Shown here: positions 54,896 to 64,000 of the stretch, piece by piece | How the letters are laid out: the number at the start of each line of letters is the position of its first letter | How positions within the stretch are numbered: position 1 is the stretch's first letter | Assembly: GCA_014706295.1 (NCBI GenBank) | Contig: JACSVZ010000016.1 | Coordinates: 7,111,168-7,175,167, forward strand | From: Lycocorax pyrrhopterus obiensis | Lineage: Eukaryota > Chordata > Aves > Passeriformes > Paradisaeidae | Reading direction: 5' to 3' | DNA: 64,000 nucleotides | The notes under the pieces: model-generated | What the model was told of the DNA's origin: nothing | The model's database searches: none | Seen by the model: the letters and a program-made list of their open reading frames with translations, nothing else | Position numbers and translations under genes: made by a program

Positions 54896-54905
54896 CACTT
54901 ACGGT
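54896..54905 (-). other. SPSB4: 5' splice site after the SPSB4 SPRY exon
   Basis: Minus-strand GACC|GTAAGTG, with the GT at 54902-54901. GTAAGT is a near-perfect U1 match. The cut leaves GLD plus one C, exactly where the family continues with Pro-Glu-Pro, so the intron is phase 1. Reading through the site gives 48 non-family residues and then a stop at 54757-54759. Confidence 0.92.
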
Positions 54906-55596
54906 CAAGTCCGTTGATGTATCTCATTGTAATTTCACAGTGCCCCCAAACTGCACTGACTATGGGGTAAAGTTTTTTCCCTTTTAGTCCTCTGAAGGCC
55001 ACTCCAAGATACTGTCCATCGACCATGAAGCTAAGAGTCCCTTCATCCATATCCAAAACCACCAGTAAGGAGTCTGGGAGTACAAAAGACTCATCTGGTT
55101 CCAAAAAGACAGGGTATGTGACCCCGGGCTGGTTTTTACAGTTGTGGTAGAGTTTGTTGCGCCCCAGATCCCAGCCCCAGGATTCACTGTTGCTACCAAC
55201 CAAGGACGTGTATCCCACCGAGTGCAGCGGCGCATCGGCCGTGGAGACGCCCACCACGGCGTGAGTCCCCCGCTGCCGCGTGGGCCAGTGGATCTGCCAC
55301 ACGTGCAGGCCCCGCGTGTAGCCCACCTTGCCCCGGATGCAGTCTGTGCTTTGGGCCACCGGGTGTCTGTGAAAAGTCAGTTTATCGTCTTCCTTTACAA
55401 ATATATTTAAAGAGCGATCTTCGTTATTCCAAGCGTGTTTGTACTGGACCTCCAGCTTGGCAGGGGGCATATCCAGCAGCATGTCCAGGCGCGCGGGCTT
55501 GCAGAAATCCGGGCCTCTCAGCTCTCGTTTCACGGGTCTATAAGGGGGTTCCCTCACATCCACAGATTTTATGCTCCCTGAGATTTTCTGGCCCAT
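54903..55596 (-). CDS. SPSB4: SPSB4, first coding exon (SPRY domain; partial gene)
   Basis: This exon encodes residues 1-231 of a SPRY domain- and SOCS box-containing protein. In this family the SPRY domain binds short substrate peptides of the (D/E)INNN type, and a C-terminal SOCS box recruits Elongin B/C and Cullin-5 for ubiquitination. Seen here: a start [10 protein letters not shown], an N-terminal extension to about residue 50, then a complete SPRY domain with [10 protein letters not shown] (76-85), [13 protein letters not shown] (88-100), RGTHAVVGV (109-117), ESWGWDLG (138-145), [19 protein letters not shown] (193-211) and SAVWGHC (214-220). R77, P79, T111, Y129 and V216-W217-G218 match the peptide-binding pocket as I know it from the family. 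SPSB4 is preferred over SPSB1 because of [25 protein letters not shown] and MRYINGLD. The start has a good Kozak context (G at -3, G at +4). The coding part stops after Asp231 plus one base (phase 1), where SPSB proteins continue with PEPLPLMDLC. The SOCS-box exon is not in the window. Confidence 0.93.
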
Positions 55597-55603
55597 TGCT
55601 TGG
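55597..55603 (-). other. SPSB4: 5' UTR segment of the SPSB4 start-codon exon
   Basis: Seven untranslated bases (CCAAGCA on the minus strand) lie between the inferred 3' splice site and the ATG. Such a short stretch implies that most of the 5' UTR comes from one or more upstream non-coding exons, the usual SPSB arrangement. The exon limit is inferred from the CTGCAG acceptor and has not been checked against a transcript. Confidence 0.75.
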
Positions 55604-55630
55604 CTGCAGGTTTACAAAGGAGAAAGAAAA
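55604..55630 (-). other. SPSB4: 3' splice site of the SPSB4 start-codon exon
   Basis: Read on the minus strand, a pyrimidine-rich stretch (TTTTCTTTCTCCTTTG) is followed by TAAACCTGCAG, with the AG at 55605-55604. This is a good vertebrate acceptor. It sits seven bases before the ATG and is the only plausible acceptor close to it. Confidence 0.8.
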
Positions 55631-55814
55631 GTTGACTTTGGCCCAACGTCACCTCATGAAAGCACCGTTACACTGAGCCAGTGACCTGACAAGCTGACTG
55701 GATTTACTCCTCCTGTTCGGAGCTTCTTAGCAGCAATGTTTCCAGAGTAAAAAACGCTCCTGAAAGAAAGCAGAAAGTTTCCAGTTAGTTTAAGAAAGCC
55801 AACAGAAAACTCAC

Positions 55815-56100
55815 AGCATATTTTTGAAGTGCTTCTTCTCATCCCTAGGAGCTATTTTAAACACCAGAGCTAAATTCACTCCTCCTTGTGAAGTGCCCTG
55901 CAGCGCTAACCAGGCTGCCAGCAGGATGCGGAGCCCACCAGCACACGGAGCGCAGACAGTCATTTCCTCCAATTCATAATAGGATGCAGACATTCCCCAC
56001 CTTCTGCCCTTCCACCTATTTTGTCTGGCCAAATTCACAGCGGGCCCGAAGCAGGCGGACGCTGTTCCCCAGCAACAGCGATAAACTTTCTGTGCAGCAG
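55815..56100 (-). other. candidate upstream (5' UTR) exon of SPSB4
   Basis: On the minus strand this CpG-bearing stretch, which includes CGCTGTTGC, CGTCCGCC and CGGGCCCGC around 56040-56080, runs to a donor-like AAATATGCT|GTGAGTTT with the GT at 55814-55813. Splicing from here to the acceptor at 55604 would remove an intron of about 211 bases. A 75-codon frame (55811-56038) runs across the site but resembles nothing I know. The right boundary is arbitrary. Without transcript data this is only a candidate, and a distal first exon is equally possible. Confidence 0.25.
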
Positions 56101-58479
56101 TAGCTTCACTTTCACTTGTGCTTTGGGTTCAGTCTCAGGCATTGCACTAGGTCAGAATCTCCTTTTACTTCCAGACTGCCTTGGGCCCTGGTGACAGAGA
56201 CTTCAGCTTCTCTGCCCTCATTAAAACAAATGCAGCCAACAGCGAATGGATGCAAAACGTTAATGTTTCTTTTTAAACTTATCCCGGCATTAAATAAAAG
56301 GAGAAAACCACCAAAATTTCATCAAGATTTAGTTGTTTTTTTTCCTAAAGAAGCTAAAAAAAAAAGAGGGATTGAGGAAGAGGAGCCATGGAAGGACAAA
56401 TGAAGAATGGCAGTTTCAGTTCTTGGGCAGACATTTCTAATGGGCAGCTACTGCAGCTGGGGATGTTCCTCATGCTAATGGACAGCAGGCTAATTAATCC
56501 ACAGTTCCCAAACTTCAGTATTCAGCTGACCTGGAACACAGTAAGACACACTAAGGGGAATACATGATTTTGAAATGTATTGTTTCTCTGCTTCCACAGA
56601 CAAAGATGGTAAAAAAGCACCAGGAAAAGCTTCTCTGCAGCCTGGATAAGTTAGATTTAGGCACGTTTTAGAGCTCAGGTAGAGTGCATAGGTAAATCAA
56701 GAACCTCTAAAAGTACTAAAGGAATAAAAATGAAGACAAAGTCCTAAAAACTCAAATTGGAGATTGACATGGGATCAAACAGAGTATCTGCAGCACCAGA
56801 CATACTTCTGTCTTCTAGCAAAATCAGTGCCAAGCCCAGGAATGCTCAAATATAGCCGAGCAGACCCACTCTGTTTATTTACTGACAGAGTGATGAAGTA
56901 TTCCAAGAAGCAAAAAATCTCCACACTCTCAAGAGGCTGAAGAGCCCAGGTGACAGTGAGTTGTCATAAAATACCCAACAGCAGATGGGCAGAAATGTTC
57001 TTGCAAAAAACATCCCGCAAGACTTCACTTGGTAAGTCAAGTCCATGTTCTTCCTTTTAAAGAACTTCTACTCCAAACACACTATCCCATTCCAAAGATA
57101 ATTTCTGAAAGAAGATAAGAAACATGTATTCACAATAGAAGGAAACAAAAAAGTTTAGGGAAAAAAACCCTATAAAATTTACCATCCAACCAAGTTTGAG
57201 AAGTGAATGAAGTCCTCATATTACTTCCAATGGCAAATACCATGTAAAGTATTTTCTGCATGTATTAAACACAGAAATTAAACCACAACTATGTTAGGTG
57301 AAAGCCTTCTTTCAAAAAAAAAAAAAAAAAGGAGAAAAGTAAAAAGTTGAAATTTTAAAACCACATGACAGTTAAGTTACTATATGAAAATGTTTTCTGG
57401 TGGCTGGTCCCACAAGGGTATATGCCCACACCTCAGTGTCAAAGAACCGACTCGTTGCACCTAATTTTAATCTTTGAAAATAAAAAAATATACGTACGTA
57501 TCCAATCCCCTCATATCACATTTGCAGGAAGACTCACAATTCACAGGCACTCTCAGCATGGCGATCAACTTCAATGCTCCCCCTTATTCCTTTCCAAACC
57601 ATGTAAAAAGAATCCAAAACTTTAAACAGCAATTACATTTACGTTGATGCTTCCCATTTCCAGTAGTGCAGAAGCACTCGTGGGTTGTTTCAAAGCTATG
57701 ATGCCAATTTGGCCCAGCAAAGCAACTTCAGGACTTTATTCCGCACCAGTAACCCCAGGAGTGACACTAATACACACACAGGGAAGCAACAGGAGTAAAT
57801 CTTGTAAGCAAACTCTCATAGGACAACACACGCTCAGGGACTGGGTAGTTCCTTTTAAAAATGTGATTATTTGAGTTTCAAAGGAAATGAAGAGGGAAAA
57901 CAGACTTTCCAAGGGAATCTCAGTGATTTCTGTATAGGATTTAGCTCTACATGCCTTTGAAAATTTCTACTTTAAAGCACAAGACAATTGCCACATTCCC
58001 GTCAGGGTACTGAGGGGAGACAGCCGGGGAAGTCCTCAGTACGTCCTGTTGTATCACTTCCTGATCACATGAGAAACTAAACTTGGCACAGATGTTTACC
58101 TGGCAAATCACCAAGAAATCATAAACACTGAACTGACTCACTTGGCAAGCCAAAGACATTCTTCCTCATGTGCCCCAAACTGTAACATAAACAGGCTTCT
58201 AACAGATAGATCAGTAATCCGGAGGAGTAAAATGCACCATTATGAGTACCTTGACACACACACAGCCGTGCCTGTACTCTGGGATGCCCTCGGTAAGTAC
58301 TTTGATTTGAAACTGTATCTTACAACATTAGGACTTTCATCACACATGAACATTACCACATAAATTAATTATATAATGGAATATTTTGCCAAATAGCTTT
58401 GTATGGATATAGGCTGGAACAACAGTGGAAAAATCTTACAGTTAGGCAGCTCTGGTTGCTGGAGCTGAGTAGTAGCTGA
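56101..58479. other. SPSB4 5' region, nothing firm
   Basis: AT-rich, with A17 at 57314-57330 and a 12-base palindrome ATACGTACGTAT at 57490-57501. No coding exon recognised. Confidence 0.5.
57314..57330. repeat. poly-A run (A17)
   Basis: Seventeen consecutive A on the plus strand. No retroelement body is recognisable upstream. Confidence 0.85.
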
Positions 58480-59060
58480 CAGGAAGACTTTATGTGAGGA
58501 GCAGCCCTGCCTCCCAACCCAGGCAGCAGCAATGTGAGCTCCACAGGGAGCAACTCATCCACAAACTCCTCCTGGCAGCTCACAACAGTCCCCCCGGGTG
58601 CTCGCAGGAGCAATGTGTCTCAAAGGCCAGATCATCTCTTGCCTTGCCTGTGTCCTGTCCTTTCACACCAAGCAGATGGCAGAGACCCAGCCGAGGCATG
58701 GAACAGCAGGGAAGCACCGCTTTGCCCTGCACCCCATCAGGAGCTGCTGCTGGAGGGACACAGCTCAGAGGGGCCCAGCCTATGTGCACCACCAAACATC
58801 CCCTCCCTACTTCCACAGGTCACACACTCGCAGCGCAGAAGCCTCAGCAAAGTCACACTTGCCCCCCTACCACGGGGATCTGCAGGCAGCTTGTCCCCAC
58901 AGCAGCAGCTCCTGGGAAAGCCGAGCACACTCCCCCAGAGGGAAGGGGAGTGACAAACCATTCATCTGGCAGAGGTACCCCAGACCAGCTTCTCGTCTGC
59001 AGCACGGGATGGATACACCACACACCATTAGCAAAAGCTGCGGGTTAGGGACAGAAGATT
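58480..59060. other. GC-rich low-stop block
   Basis: All three plus-strand frames stay open for long stretches here (184, 139 and 160 codons), with minus-strand openings too. This indicates GC-rich, stop-poor sequence rather than coding selection. No domain is recognised. It lies about 3 kb upstream of the start-codon exon and could be a non-coding exon, a promoter-proximal element or an old repeat. Confidence 0.35.
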
Positions 59061-62000
59061 ATTCCTGTCAGACTCGTTAGTGTTCAACCCATTTACAGAA
59101 ATATTTGGTTGTAAAACCTTCCTACCGTCTCCTGAGTTGATAAAAACTTGTCAAAGCACAGTGTCATTCGACTGCTGTGACTTTCTGCAATCTTACACCT
59201 CTTAGAGAAACTTCTATTTCCTTCCTAAATCTTCTCACCAGACACATGAATATTCAGAAATAGAAAGAACTGAATTTCCACTGTAAAGTTTTGCTTTGAA
59301 GGCTTTCCCAAATCTTTGCTCTTCCAGTAACTTCTAACCACTACAGGAGTTACTGGCTTAATATATGACCTCTCCATTATGCTGGTTTAGTGACTAACAC
59401 TAAATTTCACCAGTTATCCCTGTGATAAAAGATATTTTGTGGAAAATAATCAGCACCTGGAAATCTCTGATTGAGAAGACTGTTAGCTTTTGCAACCTAA
59501 ATAATTTCTGTCTCACAGCTTCCCATTCATGCCAAGCTTTGTCAGGCTACAATGATTAGACTAAATGTACTGTACAGGAACAATACAACCCCAAACAGGA
59601 AAAGTGTGTCGATGTCACTTAGCAGTGTCTTCATTCAGACTGCTAAAATATTTAGGGAACTTATTCACAATAAAACCACAAATTACACTTACCAGAGAAA
59701 GGCTTGCTGGGACATCACTTTGCTGTAATTAAAAAGGGTGCATTGTCTAAAAGTTTGGTATGTTGGCATCAGTAGAATATAACTCTGATACATGCCTTCT
59801 GCAAAGTCAGCTTTCAGCATTCATAGCTATATTTCCCTCTGGATCACAAACTAGACATGCAGGAAGCTTGACAAACACGCATGAGAAACGACACCACATA
59901 AACGAAATTCAAAACTATATTAGGAACAGGCTAGGGCTCAGGTGAATCCTGCTAAAACAACACTTACCCAAAGAGGGAGAAGCAGCAGGTGAGTCCCAGC
60001 TAATGACACTGACCAGTGAAAGTGGCTGTCACAAAAAGCAGGGAAGGAGATGCCTCTATCCAACAGCATTTCCAAAGTCTACAGAGCAGTTCTCATTCTT
60101 TCTGCTATTTGCCCTCATTCTGTTTTTCCTTCCTGCAGCCAGACCTCAGTGCCACCTCCCCTGCCAACGTGGGCTTTGTCACCAGCCAGCAAGGACTCCT
60201 GAATGCCAAGAGAGGCAGCAGGAGGCTCTGAACCAAGGCCACTCCTCTGTGGGCACCAAAACTGTTCGTTCCCCAGATGCCTGAACAGAACAGATACCCT
60301 CAGTGTTTGAACACTCTGAATGTAACTCCAGTCCCAAAGTCCCCATAGGAGGAATAGGAAGAAGAAAAACACATGATATGCTGTGCTGGGCAGATCGATG
60401 AAAAGGGTTTATATGTCCAAGGACAAGGACTTTTACCCCCACCCAGACAATGCGAAGGCACAAGGCCCAGTGTCTATCAACTTCGTTCCCAGTGTGCAAA
60501 CAGCTACAAAATCATGACAACACTGTTTTGAGGGTGACAATGAATTAAGCACATTTTTGGCATCTTAAAAAGACTGGCTAGCTTGGATTCAACTATAGGT
60601 CCTAGTATCCAACATTGTTCAAAATGGGCAATAAATCAACAGTGTTGGCTTCCTTTGTCAAACTGGGAATATGCAGTAACAATGCAACCAGACAAAAATG
60701 CTTGGCTATTCTAAGCTATCCTGTGCTACAGACAAAATTTTAAGCTGCATGCACACTTAGCAAATGACATTTAATATGTGGGATGAACAATGCAGCAATA
60801 AGTCATGACTTCTTCAATTACTGAAAGGAATGCAAATCCTGAAAATCCCAAGGACATTCCTCCGTAAAGAGTAACTTGTTTTGTAATGTTACAAAAATGT
60901 AATTGTTTCAAAATTCAGGATAAGCTTGTTATTAAGAAAGACTGTGCATTTAGCTGCTCGGAATTAGAATACCACACCATCTGTACCACCCGACTTAGAA
61001 GCAGTTTAGTCATATGATGAAGAATGCAGAAAGAATCCTGAGTACCAATGAATACAGTGGAATGTATATTTTTAAATACTTCCATCTACTATACTTTGGA
61101 ACAGAGCTGACTTGAGGTTTTGGGTTGGTTTTATGCCTTCCTCTCTCTGCATGTGTTTCTGGAATTCTCCCCTTTCATGCTGAAAGCTGGTTTTAGATGC
61201 AGACATTTCTATTCTGAAGAAACATGAAAGGAGACCAAAAACACTTCAAGTCTGTAAACAATTCTTCTGTGTAATCCCTTCTCAGAATAAAGCAACGCAA
61301 TTTGAAAAACAAATATAGTAACACATTACAACAAAAATTGCTTTCTTTTACTATGCAAGTACTTTTAAAGCTAGCAATATTTCAGTCTAAAGTTCCTGAA
61401 AGGAAACAGCACTTTTCTTTCCAGGATATTTAACAGGAATACCCATGTGATCCCACAATTACCATAAGGGCACAGATGTTCAAGCTGCTACATCCTTTCT
61501 ACCACCCCTTCCTAGTCATTCTTCCCTTTTGCCTTCAGCCACCTGCATTCAAATGGCCTTGAAATAGGTCTGCCTCAGAAAACTAAAGTGAGCAAAATCT
61601 AGTGTTTTATTTTGCCCGGTTATTTTCAGGTGGATAAGCCCTCTGATCTGGAATATCAGACAGTTATGCAAATACTTGCTCTGGCAAAAGGAAAGAAAGA
61701 GAGGGAAAAAAATTTAAAAGCTCAAAGGCAGAACCATCTATTTAGGCAGCAGCCCAAACCATGGAGAAAATTTCCACAGTCACTTCAAGCTGCCCTAAGG
61801 GGCACAGCTGAACTTCATGTCTGAATTCAGCACAGGCATGAGCTTCTGCTTACATCTTCCTCTCTCTTCAGGCACAAAATCATTCATCTTTCACCCTTCA
61901 GCCACCCTTCTGCCACAGTGAATACCTTCCTGATTTCCCAAACAGCTGATGTGACCATTTTTAATATTCAAGTGTCGGGGTTATATTAAAACAGCAAATT

Positions 62001-62676
62001 AACACACAAAGGCGGCTTAATGCTAAATTGAAAATTACGTTTTCAGCTCCACTTTGCGTTTTACAGGATCATTTGCCATTTTACATTTCTACTCACCCTG
62101 CTTCACCAAGTAAGTAATACCAATAGGTGTCACACACGTGAGATTTAAAGCCCAAGGAACAATTAAGTTTTGGTATTACAATTTCTCACCAGTCATTACT
62201 ACTTTTCACCAGCCTAACCTTTTTCTTTTCAGACAATTCATGTTACATTTTACCTCTACAGCTTTGTAGAGGATCAATAGCCCTACAGTTTCAATTTCAA
62301 AATCGTAACATCCATTAAGCGATGGCCTCAAAATGTCGCCGAATACATTCCCACTGCCTTTCTTTCACTGCAGTTCCTTTTGCTGGAATGTGTAGTGGAG
62401 CCAGTCAGCCTTTAAAATGAAATAAGTTAGAAAGCCATAAATGAGAGAAATACTCCTGGAAAGCATCATTCCTCAGTCTAGCCAGTTGCAAATCCCAGGG
62501 AATGTGCCAGAGATGATCCCTGAGCAGCCTGAGGGAAGGCCTGCAGATGGTAGAAAGTGACAATCAGACAGATGAGAGCTCCTCTGGCTTGACAGAATCG
62601 CTCACCAGAACTTTACTGCAACTGCAGAAACTGTAATAACATATTGGAGAGAAAATTTGGCCCCTCGGCTCAAGCT
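59061..62676. other. SPSB4 5' region, nothing firm
   Basis: AT-rich sequence with octamers at 60830-60837 and 61666-61673. At 62310-62345 a few CpGs (AAGCGATGG, TGTCGCCGAA) sit in mixed sequence that resembles a conserved non-coding element. No coding frame recognised. Confidence 0.5.
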
Positions 62677-62758
62677 TCAGTCTTTGATTGTGTCAATGTT
62701 TTCCAAGCTTGGCAAGTCTTCGTACATCATGAGGGAGCCTCGGTCTGCAACTGGTTTT
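62677..62758 (-). other. candidate terminal coding exon, unidentified
   Basis: On the minus strand, GTACTGCCCCTAG looks like a 3' splice site (AG at 62760-62759). It is followed by an open frame of 26 codons ending KPVADRGSLMMYEDLPSL and then ENIDTIKD-stop at 62679-62677. The acidic, low-complexity-free tail reads like a real C-terminus, but I cannot assign it to any family. It is not SPSB4 or SLC25A36 as I know them. It could be chance, a pseudo-exon, or the last exon of a gene lying further right. Confidence 0.2.
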
Positions 62759-64000
62759 CTAGGGGCAGTACCATGGTAAGGATGGGGACAGGGAGGAACA
62801 CTCACTAGCAGGAGCTCCATGGGCATCTAGAGCATCACAAGGCTGCTGTAGATTTGCCAGACTCCACAAGAGATGGCTCCACTCTCACAGTGCCTGTCTG
62901 TACATTTTGCAGTGGATGGTTCTAGGGCCTCGCCTCTGTATCATTTACAAAAACACATTCACTTACAGCTTAAAATTTGCAACAGTTCTGCAATGACCAG
63001 GATACTTTTGTCATCTTCTTTTGCATCCAAGTCTTACTTTGTTCAATTCCCATCTGGATTGAAGCAGCAGTGTACAGACAATACCTTCTGCTCAGCTGAA
63101 GCAGACCATCAGAGGCAGTTCCTGATGTGACCTAGATGACTTTAGTACTTCCAGCAGTGCCGCAAAACTCCAGTGACACAAAGTTACTGTGTGCCTCTGG
63201 CCAAATACAGCAGACAAGAGCTGAAGATATTCCTCCCCCTGCAGTGAACTGAACAGACTGATGTAGAAGAGATGCCCCAAAAGGCTGTCTTGGACAAACC
63301 ATGGGTGGACATAAATGCACACGGGGGTCAGACCCATTCCCCCCACTCAGGGCTGCTCAGTGAGAAGAGGAGGCTGGAGGGAGCCCAGCCATTGTTCTTG
63401 CACAAACACGCAGGAGATGAATGCATGAGAACAAGTTTGATCCTGAACAAAAGCGTATTCTTTTGTTTAATAGAAAAATAGACTTACACAATCACACCAT
63501 CTGCATCCCTCCTAACCCTTCCCCCTCAGCTACTTCAGTCAATAGCCACCCTCAGCCCAATCTGACAGAGCAGCAGCAGGCTCAAGGATAACTGTTCCTA
63601 CAGGACAGGACAGACATCCTGGAAGTGAGCACATGGAACACCAGGCTGGGCTGCAAGGCCACATCTTGCCAAGAAACCCTGACGAGAATGAGCTCACATC
63701 AAAGCTGTAACTGCAGGCAAAGTGACCTGAAGATTTCATGTCACGTCAGCCACAAGACACAAAACCAGGAAGCAATGCTTCATTAGTCCCACAGTTCCTT
63801 CTTTTAAAGAACAGAAATTAAGTAAACACACTTTACATATGTTAAGGAAGCATCATGACAAAATCAGATTGCACAGATGATTCTGTATTTCCCAGGTGAG
63901 GCAACAAATCAAGTTTCTTTGGAGTGCTGACAAAAAGAGAAAATGACTTCCTGATAAACAAATAAACGTTTTCTCAAAACCCCACATTTTTTAAGCAACA
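62759..64000. other. right end of window, nothing firm
   Basis: Mixed composition with short frames only (up to 85 codons), none with a recognisable domain. If the candidate terminal exon at 62677-62758 is real, its preceding exon should be here or further right. Confidence 0.5.

Larger units (their letters stand above)
1..54902 (-). other. SPSB4: SPSB4 intron after the SPRY exon (partial, at least 54.9 kb)
   Basis: Everything left of the 5' splice site is best read as intron, since the SOCS-box exon was not found. I looked for the reverse complement of a frame like PLPLMDLCRRS...LKNYLQYQ-stop and saw no match. A very long intron at this position is known for SPSB4 in mammals as I recall it, so the size is unsurprising. 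The next exon is expected left of position 1. The segment could instead extend past the gene end if that exon was overlooked. Confidence 0.7.
55604..64000 (-). other. SPSB4: SPSB4 5' region: intron 1, upstream exon(s) or promoter side
   Basis: Right of the start-codon exon lies AT-rich non-coding DNA with no complete gene. It should hold the first intron of SPSB4, and possibly its non-coding first exon, because transcription runs right to left. There is no strong CpG island here. The GC-richest block is 58480-59060, and smaller CpG-bearing stretches lie at 55900-56080 and 62310-62350. In mammals the gene upstream on the same strand is SLC25A36; I see none of its coding sequence. Confidence 0.6.

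Noticed and set aside
54984..55235. 83-codon minus-strand frame
   Set aside because: Out-of-frame shadow of the SPSB4 coding exon.
55144..55410. 88-codon plus-strand frame across the SPSB4 exon
   Set aside because: Antisense shadow of the SPRY coding sequence. The sense frame has clear family motifs.
57314..57330. A17 run as a possible retroelement tail
   Set aside because: No element body, target-site duplication or polyadenylation signal arrangement recognised.
58494..59080. 184-, 139- and 160-codon plus-strand frames
   Set aside because: Three frames open at once indicates low stop density, not coding. No domains seen.

Overview
The window is about 64 kb of mostly non-coding vertebrate nuclear DNA. 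It contains one protein-coding piece I can identify with confidence: a minus-strand exon at 54903-55603 that carries the start codon and SPRY (B30.2) domain of an SPSB-family protein. SPSB proteins are the substrate-recognition subunits of Cullin-5 E3 ubiquitin ligases. The protein wording fits SPSB4 better than its paralogue SPSB1. The exon has a clean 3' splice site upstream and a strong 5' splice site downstream. The AT-rich base composition, splice signals, low CpG, abundant A/C-rich tracts and absence of any mammalian-type Alu/B1/B2 repeat point to a vertebrate and fit a bird, perhaps a songbird. The class assignment is an inference from sequence style, not a proof.

Layout. From 1 to 54902 the window reads as SPSB4 intron sequence (the intron after the SPRY exon). 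I could not find the short last exon that should encode the SOCS box, so it probably lies beyond the left edge and the intron exceeds 54.9 kb. This intron holds a CpG-island-like block with a palindromic GATA pair (4323-4702), several smaller CpG clusters, a 38-40 bp minisatellite (22706-23020), AT microsatellites, two canonical G-quadruplex motifs, a Z-DNA-prone alternating tract with a 14-bp palindrome, and many POU-type octamer sites. From 55604 to 64000 is the 5' side of the gene (first intron, upstream exon(s) or promoter). It contains a possible short upstream exon ending at 55815, a GC-rich low-stop block at 58480-59060, and an unexplained terminal-exon-like reading frame on the minus strand at 62677-62758.

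How it works together. The gene is transcribed right to left. The plus (template) strand shows more A than T in rows I counted by hand, which is the direction expected from transcription-associated asymmetry. No bacterial-type features, CRISPR arrays, rRNA or tRNA genes, or intact mobile elements were recognised. Nearly all other open reading frames look like chance openings in low-stop, GC-richer patches. I did not find a clearly new biological system; the best leads are the intronic CpG island, the composite octamer/bZIP motif pair, and the possible unannotated exon at 62677-62758.
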